NCBI GenBank assembly: GCA_017406905.1
Contig: JAFQXN010000006.1
Location: 1-64,000 of the forward strand
DNA from: Candidatus Saccharimonadota bacterium
GTDB taxonomy: Bacteria > Patescibacteriota > Saccharimonadia > Saccharimonadales > Saccharimonadaceae
DNA length: 64,000 bases
Direction: 5' to 3'
Part shown: positions 1 through 6,633 of the stretch, piece by piece
Position numbering within the stretch: position 1 is the stretch's first letter
How the letters are laid out: each line of letters opens with the position of its first letter
The notes under the pieces: model-generated
Databases searched by the model: none
What the model saw: the letters and a program-made list of their open reading frames with translations, nothing else
Told to the model about the DNA's origin: nothing
Position numbers and translations under genes: made by a program

Positions 1-157
<157 letters not shown>

Positions 158-317
158 TGAGAAGGAATTGATGCGCCTATCTTCCGCAAGGGGATAGGTA
201 GCTAGGTCGGTTACGGTTATGTTAATTAAGCTTATAACATAACATTTCTTTTACAGACGTAACGTTAAGCTTTTGGCTGATAGATGAAATTGCACAACTA
301 AGTTGTTAAACAAAATC
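158..317 (+). other. 16S rRNA 3' trailer with hairpins
   Basis: This is non-coding RNA trailer between the 16S end and a terminator. A perfect 8-bp stem, TTATGTTA (217-224) with TAACATAA (235-242), is visible. A smaller hairpin, CCTATC with GATAGG, lies near 177-197. The anti-SD can also fold onto AGAAGG just downstream, which would suit a processing stem. There are no tRNA genes and no 23S start, so this is not a normal internal spacer. Confidence 0.6.
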
Positions 318-343
318 CACCCCTATAAAGGGGTGTTTTTTTG
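318..343 (+). terminator. Intrinsic terminator of the 16S transcript
   Basis: CACCCC (318-323) pairs with GGGGTG (330-335) and is followed by a T-run. It sits between the 16S trailer and the next gene. It implies that 16S is transcribed as a single-gene unit. Confidence 0.85.
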
Positions 344-368
344 TTTGCGAATATGTTAAAATCTTACC

Positions 369-671
369 ATGGCGAGTAATAAAAATCTCAGTCTAACACT
401 AGGTTCTTTTAGTTTGGCAGTTTTTGTTTTTGCAAAGCTTATCTTCTTGATGCAAATAAATAGCATAATCGTATCAGCTTTAGTTACGGCTGGTTTAGGA
501 TTTGCTTTGGTGGCGCTCATCGTTTCCTTAATTCATAGCTTTACAACTCCAATATTGCCGGAAACAAAACGAATGATCCACGGCGTTCAAATCGCAGCAA
601 TTCTAGTATTAATAATTTCACTCTTGACGGGTGGTTTTGGCTCTCTCCTAGCTGGCTTCATACACTTTTGA
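369..671 (+). CDS. Small hydrophobic membrane protein, unknown function
   Basis: 100 aa, mostly hydrophobic. About three membrane segments are visible, near residues 10-30, 35-60 and 73-98. The middle loop (PETKRMIHG) is polar. No family is recognised. TAAAAT at 357-362 ends 6 nt before the ATG and there is no Shine-Dalgarno, so the mRNA is probably leaderless. It ends 12 nt from the end of the convergent MazG-like gene. A real gene is likely from its start signal and its coherent membrane topology. Confidence 0.6.
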   Translation: MASNKNLSLTLGSFSLAVFVFAKLIFLMQINSIIVSALVTAGLGFALVALIVSLIHSFTTPILPETKRMIHGVQIAAILVLIISLLTGGFGSLLAGFIHF

Positions 672-683
672 CACGGCATATTC

Positions 684-1025
684 CTATCTTTCGTCACCTT
701 CACCACTTATCTTATTCCGACGCTTGCGGCTTTCAAGCTTTGCAATATTACCCTCTGCCACATTCGACAAAGGAACATCTAGGTAACGTGCTATACTTGC
801 CACATACCACAACACATCGCCCAACTCTTTTACAATTGCATCGCGATCCTCTTCCGAAGCATAACCGCCTTTATCGCGGATTATTTTCTTTATTTTGTCG
901 GCCGCTTCACCAGCCTCACCTACCAATCCTAGTACTTTCTCAAGAAATCCAGGCGCTTTTAAATCTACTGCCGTCTCAAACAAATCAAACTCCGCCACCC
1001 GCCTCTGATACTTATTTAAATCCAT
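684..1025 (-). CDS. MazG-like nucleotide pyrophosphohydrolase
   Basis: 113 aa, single all-alpha NTP-PPase (MazG/RS21-C6 type) domain. The family metal-binding pattern is visible as EAGEAADKIKK (about residues 37-47) and KELGDVLWYVA (about 66-76), which supply the acidic residues that bind Mg2+. Such enzymes hydrolyse (d)NTPs to monophosphate and pyrophosphate, often as house-cleaning of damaged nucleotides. The substrate cannot be read from the sequence. The start is fixed by a good AGGAGGT site just upstream of the ATG. The long plus-strand ORF over the same DNA is a shadow. Confidence 0.85.
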   Translation of the reverse strand: MDLNKYQRRVAEFDLFETAVDLKAPGFLEKVLGLVGEAGEAADKIKKIIRDKGGYASEEDRDAIVKELGDVLWYVASIARYLDVPLSNVAEGNIAKLESRKRRNKISGEGDER

Positions 1026-1110
1026 TTTACCTCCTGATTAACATCATTATATCACAGTGATACCAAAACTATCACAACACCTGACACTCATGCCAAAAAA
1101 TTGCCCATGC

Positions 1111-1139
1111 TTGACTTTCTCGAGTCAACAAGCTATAAA
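1111..1139 (+). promoter_or_regulatory. Strong promoter with a palindromic operator candidate
   Basis: TTGACT (1111-1116), a 17-nt spacer and TATAAA (1134-1139) form a near-consensus promoter. The -35 is the left arm of a perfect dyad, TTGACT-TTCTCG-AGTCAA (1111-1128). A protein binding this dyad would block the -35, so it may be an operator. The regulator is unknown. Confidence 0.7.
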
Positions 1140-1194
1140 ACAATTAGACGCTGTAAAGAGTTGCATCTTAATTTTTTTCAAAGGAGATGAGATT

Positions 1195-1605
1195 ATGTCC
1201 TCCAATTCGTCTAAGCACAACTATATCCTAAATTTTTTGCCTCTCCCAGTGGTTATTCGCACTAGGAATGGCGACTATGGGCCAATTCAACCAGATGGCG
1301 AGATCGTTTATGATCACGAAACCAACAAGCTTGACAGAAGCCATCCAAATAGGCTGCACATTAACCAATTTTTTGGCGGTGGAGGATTGAGGCTTTCCAG
1401 CTACGCATGGCATGTTAAGGTTAAAATGGATGACCGCTTCGTTGCTCTTCCGCCCCCGCGGAAAAATGTCCTCCTGTTAGTCGGCTTTAACGCCGCCTGC
1501 GCTATTAAGATGAGTGGACGCGATATGTCGGACATTATCACTCCAGACATCATTAGGGAACGCGAAGGTATTCTATATTGCGATAAGCTTCTCATCTTCC
1601 GCTAA
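1195..1605 (+). CDS. Hypothetical protein, orphan
   Basis: 136 aa, family not recognised. The reading frame is open upstream to 1057, but AAAGGAGATGAG just before the ATG at 1195 and the promoter at 1111-1139 decide this start. The protein looks soluble. It has a GGGG run (FFGGGGLRL, about residues 61-69), a conserved-looking middle with YAWHVKVKMDDRF, and no signal peptide or membrane segment. It has its own promoter, a 5' leader of about 50 nt and its own terminator, so it is a monocistronic unit. The dyad over its -35 suggests regulated expression. No function is claimed. Confidence 0.7.
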   Translation: MSSNSSKHNYILNFLPLPVVIRTRNGDYGPIQPDGEIVYDHETNKLDRSHPNRLHINQFFGGGGLRLSSYAWHVKVKMDDRFVALPPPRKNVLLLVGFNAACAIKMSGRDMSDIITPDIIREREGILYCDKLLIFR

Positions 1606-1610
1606 ACCAC

Positions 1611-1643
1611 AGCCCCGGATATGCAATTATTCGGGGCTTTTTC
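1611..1643 (+). terminator. Intrinsic terminator
   Basis: AGCCCCG (1611-1617) pairs with CGGGGCT (1632-1638) and is followed by TTTTT. It closes the orphan gene at 1195. Confidence 0.85.
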
Positions 1644-1700
1644 ATTCGTCCTGAGCGGGTCTGCTCACTAGGGTTGTCTAGATGTGATATAATTGCCTTA

Positions 1701-2222
1701 ATGGAAGATACCCGCAATCTAATCGACGAATATAAAGGCGTGCCAAACGAACAAATTTTTGCCACCCTCGAAAAAACTCGCACACCTCTCGAAATCGCCA
1801 TCGAAAATCTTGAACATGATTTTAATATCGGCTCTATTGTCCGCACCGCGAATTCTTTTAACGTTAGTAAAATCCATATCATCGGCAAGAAAAAATATAA
1901 TCGCCGCGGCGCGATGTGTACTGACAAATACCTTAGAATCATTCACCATGCCACTATAGATGATTTTATCAACACGCAGGAAGGCAGGGAATTAGTCGCC
2001 ATCGAGAATAATACTCCTCGCGCCAAACCTTTGGATGGTAAAAATTTTGTTCAAGCCACTACCCTTATATTCGGCTCAGAGAATAACGGTATCACTCCAG
2101 AGCTACTTTCCGAGTCTCACGATGTGCGATATATCGAAAGCTTTGGTTCTACTCGCTCAGTTAATGTCGGCGTTGCCGCGGGAATTGCGATGTATGAGTA
2201 CATCCGACAAAACATCCTCTAA
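1701..2222 (+). CDS. TrmH/SpoU-family RNA 2'-O-methyltransferase
   Basis: 173 aa. All three SPOUT motifs are present: NIGSIVRTANSF (about residue 42), FGSENNGI (about 123) and STRSVNVGVAAGIAMYE (about 149), the last forming the trefoil-knot AdoMet site. It should transfer a methyl group to a ribose 2'-OH in tRNA or rRNA; the target is not readable. There is no N-terminal substrate-binding extension, as in TrmL-like single-domain members. TATAAT at 1688-1693 lies 7 nt before the ATG, so translation is probably leaderless. The 3' end overlaps the next gene by 29 nt. Confidence 0.9.
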   Translation: MEDTRNLIDEYKGVPNEQIFATLEKTRTPLEIAIENLEHDFNIGSIVRTANSFNVSKIHIIGKKKYNRRGAMCTDKYLRIIHHATIDDFINTQEGRELVAIENNTPRAKPLDGKNFVQATTLIFGSENNGITPELLSESHDVRYIESFGSTRSVNVGVAAGIAMYEYIRQNIL

Positions 2223-3057
2223 TAATAAAACGCGCACTCCGCGCCAGTCAAAGCAAGAACACTCTCAATCTTTCTTGCACCGTATAGATGTTCGCTTTCC
2301 CTGGCTTAAACTCGTCGCTGTCATTATCATAGGTGGTATTGCCATCCTGGATCTCATGAACTTTACCATTTCAAAGACTAATGATGCCTACGACAGAATT
2401 AAAATCGCACCCATGTCTCAGCACGTCAAAGCTACCGAACGGGTATTGTATGGCAAAATGCTGGTTGCCCTCACTTTTGACGATGGCCCCTCCCCAGATA
2501 CCACTCCTACGCTATTAGATATTCTGTATCAAAAAGATGTGCCAGCTACGTTTTTCATGCTCGGCAATATGGCAAAAAATAACCCCGACATAGTACTCCG
2601 CGCCGACAGAGAAGGGCACGAAATCGCCAGCCACACCATGTATCATCAAAATCTCATCAGGATTTCTCCCTCAGCTGCGCAATCAGACATAAATGAGGCT
2701 AAATCTGTTTTCAATAACATCCTCGGACATACGCCATCACTCACCCGCCCGCCTTACGGTAATATTAATGATAACGTCCGCTCTAGCATAGGTACACCTC
2801 TAATCCTTTGGTCGGTTGATACTCTAGATTGGAAAAATAAAAACACTGATTCTATCCTCCAGACCACATTAAGTCAAGTGCATGATGGCGCGATTATTCT
2901 CATGCACGACATTCACCCCACCTCAGTCGAAGCGGTCACTACTGTCATAGACGCCTTACGGAGCGCCAATTATGAGTTTGTCACCGTATCTGAACTAGCC
3001 GAAATTCGCCACGCAGATTTAAAATCCGGCTCCTCCTACTATAATTTCAGACCTTAG
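2194..3057 (+). CDS. Membrane-anchored polysaccharide deacetylase (NodB/CE4)
   Basis: 287 aa. The N-terminus is basic and cytoplasmic, followed by one membrane segment (about residues 38-58), then an extracellular CE4 domain. Motifs in order are TFDDGP (about 94), SHTMYH (about 146, metal-binding histidines), RPPYG (about 184), W-S-V-D-T-L-D-W (about 205) and LMHDIH (about 235). Known members remove acetyl groups from peptidoglycan N-acetylglucosamine or MurNAc, protecting against lysozyme. Here it likely edits the cell's own wall. The start at 2194 gives the N-terminal anchor and a 29-nt overlap with the methylase, suggesting co-transcription. Confidence 0.88.
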   Translation: MSTSDKTSSNNKTRTPRQSKQEHSQSFLHRIDVRFPWLKLVAVIIIGGIAILDLMNFTISKTNDAYDRIKIAPMSQHVKATERVLYGKMLVALTFDDGPSPDTTPTLLDILYQKDVPATFFMLGNMAKNNPDIVLRADREGHEIASHTMYHQNLIRISPSAAQSDINEAKSVFNNILGHTPSLTRPPYGNINDNVRSSIGTPLILWSVDTLDWKNKNTDSILQTTLSQVHDGAIILMHDIHPTSVEAVTTVIDALRSANYEFVTVSELAEIRHADLKSGSSYYNFRP

Positions 3058-3291
3058 TTATTTCCCAAACATCAGGTTAGTCAACATCGTCAATAAAAAG
3101 ATATGCAAATTTGCGGTAATAATCAGTCCTAGAATTATAGTGATAACGCCAAACAATTTCACTCTTTCGTAAGAAGACACCCCATTCGCAAGGCTCTCTG
3201 AGATCTGTCGATAAAATATCACCACCAGACCTCCCGCCAGAGTAATCAAAAGACCGCCAAACATCCAACCAAGGTTAAATTCGTAATTCAT
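3058..3291 (-). CDS. Small two-helix membrane protein, unknown
   Basis: 77 aa with two clear hydrophobic segments (about residues 8-27 and 46-70) joined by a polar loop containing RQISESLANG. No family is recognised. TATAAT (3298-3303 on the complement) ends 6 nt before the ATG, so it is probably leaderless. Its stop codon abuts the end of the deacetylase gene on the other strand. Confidence 0.65.
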   Translation of the reverse strand: MNYEFNLGWMFGGLLITLAGGLVVIFYRQISESLANGVSSYERVKLFGVITIILGLIITANLHIFLLTMLTNLMFGK

Positions 3292-3315
3292 AAAAATATT
3301 ATATCACGGCACCCT

Positions 3316-3344
3316 TTGACATTTTCAATAATTTTTGCTAAAAT
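3316..3344 (+). promoter_or_regulatory. Promoter of the tRNA-Ile/tRNA-Ala unit
   Basis: TTGACA (3316-3321), 17-nt spacer, TAAAAT (3339-3344). It lies 36 nt before the tRNA-Ile gene and is the only strong promoter upstream of the pair. Confidence 0.8.
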
Positions 3345-3380
3345 CAAAAGGCATAGTTTAACTATCGTAGATTTTACCTT

Positions 3381-3457
3381 GGGGATATAGCTCAGTTGGT
3401 TAGAGCGCGTTACTGATAATGACGAGGTCTGTGGTTCGAGCCCACATATCCCCACCA
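3381..3457 (+). tRNA. tRNA-Ile(GAT)
   Basis: Full cloverleaf with GGGGATA acceptor strand, anticodon GAT at 3415-3417, T-arm GGTTCGAGCCC and encoded CCA. It is followed 5 nt later by tRNA-Ala(TGC), the pair normally found inside the 16S-23S spacer. Confidence 0.97.
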
Positions 3458-3462
3458 CATAA

Positions 3463-3539
3463 GGGGTAATAGCTCAGTTGATTAGAGCGCTGCCTTTGCA
3501 AGGCAGAGGTCCAGGGTTTGAGTCCCTGTTACTCCACCA
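3463..3539 (+). tRNA. tRNA-Ala(TGC)
   Basis: Full cloverleaf, anticodon TGC at 3497-3499, CCA encoded. The acceptor stem (GGGGTAA with TTACTCC) carries the G3:U70 wobble pair that defines alanine identity. Its T-loop has TTTGAGT rather than TTCGAGT, a minor change. Confidence 0.97.
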
Positions 3540-3549
3540 TTTTAAAATT

Positions 3550-3571
3550 CGCCTCTTATAGGCGTTTTTTC
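3550..3571 (+). terminator. Terminator after the tRNA pair
   Basis: CGCC (3550-3553), short loop region, GGCG (3561-3564), then TTTTTT. It closes the Ile-Ala tRNA transcript. Confidence 0.75.
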
Positions 3572-3598
3572 ATGCCAGATGAGTATATAAAGAAAAAC

Positions 3599-3619
3599 AC
3601 CCCTTACAGGGGTATTTTT
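3599..3619. terminator. Second hairpin, possibly bidirectional terminator
   Basis: ACCCC (3599-3603) pairs with GGGGT (3609-3613), with A-runs on one side and TTTTT on the other. It closely resembles the hairpin that ends the 16S transcript. Confidence 0.6.
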
Positions 3620-3793
3620 CCAGGTCATACATATTTTAAGTAGCCTCGCAGTTTAATCTACTTAAAACTACCCCTATTTTATCTCACATAATGCATATTG
3701 TCAACATTTTTTTTCCACATTTTGTGCAAAAACACACAAAAATTTGTTCGGGAAAAATAAAAAAATTAAAACATATATTTAAGAAAAAGCATA
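3620..3793. other. AT-rich intergenic stretch upstream of the KGG gene
   Basis: About 170 nt with no supported gene. It contains poly-T/poly-A tracts and TTTTCCACA, which differs from a DnaA box by one base. The short ORF that can be drawn here has no start signal. It may be an upstream activating AT-rich region for the strong promoter that follows. Confidence 0.4.
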
Positions 3794-3822
3794 TTGACAA
3801 AACGAAAGCGCTATGCTATAAT
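3794..3822 (+). promoter_or_regulatory. Consensus sigma-70-type promoter
   Basis: TTGACA (3794-3799), 17-nt spacer, TATAAT (3817-3822): a perfect consensus. It predicts high expression of the KGG protein with a 5' leader of about 60 nt. Confidence 0.92.
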
Positions 3823-3889
3823 GAAAACATTCACTCTGATATGGGTGGTTTTATTAATTTTAAAATTTGGTGGGCAGAAGGAGTTCTAG

Positions 3890-4093
3890 ATGTCTGGAAC
3901 TAAAGCTGGCGGCATGAAAGCTGCTGCTACCAACAAAGCCAAATACGGCAAAGAATTTTATGCCCGTATCGGCAAAAAAGGTGGCCAAAATGGCCACACC
4001 GGCGGTTTTGCTGCTAACCCTGCTCTAGCGCGTGTTGCTGGTGCTAAAGGTGGTCGTATCTCTCGTCGTGGCCCAGCTAAAAAAGCTGCCTAA
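3890..4093 (+). CDS. KGG-motif small basic protein
   Basis: 67 aa, very basic, rich in Gly, Ala and Lys. Two KGG-type units are visible, ARIGKKGGQNGHTGGFA (about residues 25-41) and ARVAGAKGGRISRRG (about 47-61). This is the stress-induced bacterial KGG repeat (YciG/GsiB-like) pattern. Such proteins are small and disordered, and may bind nucleic acid or protect in stress; the exact role is unknown. AGAAGGAG before the ATG is a good ribosome site, and with the consensus promoter and strong terminator it suggests an abundant protein. Confidence 0.85.
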   Translation: MSGTKAGGMKAAATNKAKYGKEFYARIGKKGGQNGHTGGFAANPALARVAGAKGGRISRRGPAKKAA

Positions 4094-4110
4094 GTCTAAT
4101 AAAATATAAC

Positions 4111-4146
4111 CAATAGCACTCTGACATATAGAGTGCTATTGTTTTA
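4111..4146. terminator. Strong intrinsic terminator, probably bidirectional
   Basis: A 12-bp perfect stem, CAATAGCACTCT (4111-4122) with AGAGTGCTATTG (4130-4141), is followed by TTTT. It lies between the KGG gene and the convergent metallopeptidase gene and overlaps the latter's last codon. Confidence 0.9.
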
Positions 4147-4539
4147 TAAATCACACTTTGGGCAACGATAAACACTATCCGGTGTCTGAAATCGCGTCAG
4201 CCCACAGATAGGGCAGCGCGATTTTTTATGCAGCCAATCCCTGTAAGTGTCTAATTGTTCCTGTATTAAATTCTCATCTACCTCCACCCTATATTTTGCA
4301 GCCAATTCACGAGCCCTCGCCCAAGCCTCACTTTCCATTCTAAGCCGCTCTACGTCCATTTTAAAGTCCTTATGACCTAAAATAGCATGAGATACCTCAT
4401 GGAGTGTAAAAAGCTCTGAAAACGGCTCTGGTGGCCCCAAAATGATAGTTTTTGGAGGCCGGAAAGCATATTTTTTACCATTCCGGAATTTTAACTCCGG
4501 AAAATCCAACTTTACTCTCTCTATAAAATCATCATCCAC
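4144..4539 (-). CDS. ImmA/IrrE-type zinc metallopeptidase with C-terminal zinc ribbon
   Basis: 131 aa, GTG start. HEVSHAILGH (about residues 47-56) is an HExxH zinc protease signature of the gluzincin/ImmA-IrrE kind. The C-terminus holds CPIC...CPKC (about 112-129), a small zinc ribbon. ImmA-like peptidases cleave repressors in mobile elements or stress responses. No repressor-like HTH gene is next to it, so the substrate is unknown. It lies 14 nt after the ROK kinase gene and is likely co-transcribed with it. No clear Shine-Dalgarno is seen, which leaves the start less certain. Confidence 0.75.
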   Translation of the reverse strand: MDDDFIERVKLDFPELKFRNGKKYAFRPPKTIILGPPEPFSELFTLHEVSHAILGHKDFKMDVERLRMESEAWARARELAAKYRVEVDENLIQEQLDTYRDWLHKKSRCPICGLTRFQTPDSVYRCPKCDL

Positions 4540-4553
4540 GCCAGGACAGGGAA

Positions 4554-5327
4554 CTACTCCCGCTCCTTTTGTTTAGAATATAGATACCCACCATAAATCA
4601 CGGATTCTAGCGGTCTCTTCGGACGCCGCAACTTCACGCCAAGATTGGCGGGTAAAAACTTAGAGTAGAGTTTAAAAATCTTACCCATAGGACCACCCAA
4701 GACAATAGTGTCCGGCTTATACTTTTGTATTACGTCTGGTAAACCAAGAGCAATTCTTGCCGCAACATCTTCCATTATCTCCCGCTTTCTCAAATCCGTT
4801 GCACAATCTACATGATAATAGTTCTCAATTGCACTAGCCGCTGCAATATCTTCCCACTCTTTAATGCCCCCATCATACCAGTACATCTTGTGTCCAGGCT
4901 CGAAGCCATCCGATTCTGGAAGTATCCGATTTTTTTCTACAATCCCGCCACCAATACCGGTAGAAAAGGTCAAGAAAATTGTCTTTCCGTGTAGATCGTA
5001 CCCCTCAAACAAAGCGGCCAAATTTGCATCATTTTCAAAGTAGACTGGGCAATCGAATAAATTTTTTATAGGATTATACAGGTCAATATTGTCCCATTTG
5101 CGATTCCCAAAATGCACTGAGTAATTTTTTTGTACAATACCAGGAATCGCCACCGTGATAGACTTAACTTTATACTTACGAAATTTCTCCAAATTATTCT
5201 CTAACTCTTGTATAAAAGTCCTTGATCCGTGCGCAGTCTTAAACTTTTGTCTGCGCACCACCCGGCCCCTCTTAGAGAATAAAGCGATTAAAGTTTTTGT
5301 TCCTCCAATATCTATAGTCAAATACAT
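4554..5327 (-). CDS. ROK-family sugar kinase-like protein
   Basis: 257 aa. The actin-like ATPase/ROK fold is shown by DIGGTKT (residues 6-12), ENDANLAAL (about 98), STGIGGGIV (about 123) and VLGGPMGK near the C-terminus. ROK kinases phosphorylate glucose, ManNAc or similar sugars. The Asp of ENDAN, the catalytic base, is present. The usual ROK zinc motif after PGH (CxCGxxGCxE) is absent: the segment reads EPGHKMYWYDGG with no cysteines, so substrate use may differ. TATGAT (5334-5339, complement) ends 6 nt before the ATG, so it is probably leaderless. Confidence 0.82.
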   Translation of the reverse strand: MYLTIDIGGTKTLIALFSKRGRVVRRQKFKTAHGSRTFIQELENNLEKFRKYKVKSITVAIPGIVQKNYSVHFGNRKWDNIDLYNPIKNLFDCPVYFENDANLAALFEGYDLHGKTIFLTFSTGIGGGIVEKNRILPESDGFEPGHKMYWYDGGIKEWEDIAAASAIENYYHVDCATDLRKREIMEDVAARIALGLPDVIQKYKPDTIVLGGPMGKIFKLYSKFLPANLGVKLRRPKRPLESVIYGGYLYSKQKERE

Positions 5328-5470
5328 ACCCTCATCATACCCCAGCTCTGGACATTTTACAAGTTTTTTGATACAATTAGTAAAGTTTTAGGCTCATTCA
5401 TAAAATTCGTCATACAGATAAAACAATACGAATTTTTTGAATGAGTCTAAAGGAAGGAAACAATATAATT

Positions 5471-6535
5471 ATGGCAAATGCCAAAAAAATCACTATGGAC
5501 GAGCTCCTAGCGCAAAATGAGGAGTCGTTTAAGAAAGTTATTACTGGGGACACCATTAAGGGCACCGTTCTCTCAGTTAAAAAACACGAAATATTAATAG
5601 ATCTCGGCCCTCAAGGCGTAGGGTTAGTTCCGCGCAAAGAAGCTTCTTTTGCGCGCAATCTCAATATTGGCGACGAAGTTACCGCCTCAGTTATTGAATC
5701 GGAAATGAAAGATGGCTATGTACTCTTATCGTTGCGCAAAGCCGTCAAGGATAAAGGTTGGGATGAGATTCAGGCCAAGCTTGATAACAACGAGACAGTG
5801 GAAGTTACTCCATTTGATGCCAATAGGGGCGGTCTCCTTGTAGAATACGAAGGCATCCGTGGCTTCTTGCCGGTCTCTCAGCTCTCTGCGGAGCATTACC
5901 CTAGAGTGGGCTCATCAGATAAAGACGAAATTCTGCAACGCCTCAACTCTCTTGTGGGTAAGCCTATCAAAGCCCGCATTCTTGATGCCAACAAGAAAGA
6001 GAATAAGCTTATTTTCTCAGAGAAAGAAGCTATCAAAGATGGCCTAGCCGAGCGCTTCGCTGAGCTTAAAATTGGCGATACCGTCAAAGGTATCGTTACC
6101 GGCGTGGTGGACTTTGGCGTCTTCGTTAATGTAGACGGCATTGAAGGTCTAGTCCACATCTCTGAAATCTCATGGGAAAGAGTGAATAATCCATCAGATT
6201 ATGTCAAGGTCGGCGAAACTATTGAGGCAAAAATTATCGCCATTGATAAAGAACGTCTCTCGCTCTCTATGAAGCAACTCGTTGAAGATCCGTGGATTTC
6301 CGAGGTCGAAGGCCTCAAGAAAGGCTCCAAAGTTGAGGGCACAGTCACCAGGATTACTCCTTTCGGTGCATTTGTGCAAATTTCTCCAGCCGTTGAGGCA
6401 CTTGTACACGTATCAGAACTGGGAGAAGGCTCCGACGTGGATCCAGAAAAAATCTTCACTCTCAATGAGCGCAAAAGCTTCAAAGTTTTAGACATTGACA
6501 GGGAAGGTCGCAAGATTTCACTCTCAATAGCTTAA
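5471..6535 (+). CDS. rpsA: 30S ribosomal protein S1 (four S1 domains)
   Basis: 354 aa from the ATG at 5471. Four OB-fold S1 repeats are visible at about residues 20-95, 105-185, 205-275 and 290-354. The third has GVVDFGVFVNVDGIEGLVHISE and the fourth ITPFGAFVQISPAVEALVHVSE. Four domains is the short form, against six in E. coli. S1 helps unfold and load mRNA on the 30S subunit. An upstream in-frame ATG exists at 5441, but MANAKKITMDELL after AAGGAAGG looks like the true start. The gene stands alone with its own terminator. Confidence 0.93.
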   Translation: MANAKKITMDELLAQNEESFKKVITGDTIKGTVLSVKKHEILIDLGPQGVGLVPRKEASFARNLNIGDEVTASVIESEMKDGYVLLSLRKAVKDKGWDEIQAKLDNNETVEVTPFDANRGGLLVEYEGIRGFLPVSQLSAEHYPRVGSSDKDEILQRLNSLVGKPIKARILDANKKENKLIFSEKEAIKDGLAERFAELKIGDTVKGIVTGVVDFGVFVNVDGIEGLVHISEISWERVNNPSDYVKVGETIEAKIIAIDKERLSLSMKQLVEDPWISEVEGLKKGSKVEGTVTRITPFGAFVQISPAVEALVHVSELGEGSDVDPEKIFTLNERKSFKVLDIDREGRKISLSIA

Positions 6536-6543
6536 GCTAACAC

Positions 6544-6570
6544 AAAATAGCCCCGCAAAGGGCTATTTTT
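6544..6570 (+). terminator. Intrinsic terminator of rpsA
   Basis: AAAATAGCCC (6544-6553) pairs with GGGCTATTTT (6560-6569), followed by T. Confidence 0.9.
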
Positions 6571-6633
6571 GTAGGCAATTCTCATATTTTGCTGCTTATG
6601 ATATAATAAAATAAATCTATCTAAGGAGTTTTT

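Noticed and set aside
668-1060. Long + strand ORF opposite the MazG-like gene
   Set aside because: Shadow frame with no start signal; the minus-strand gene has clear family motifs and a good ribosome site.
3691-3903. Possible 70-codon ORF before the KGG gene
   Set aside because: It crosses the promoter and leader of the KGG gene and has AT-driven composition.
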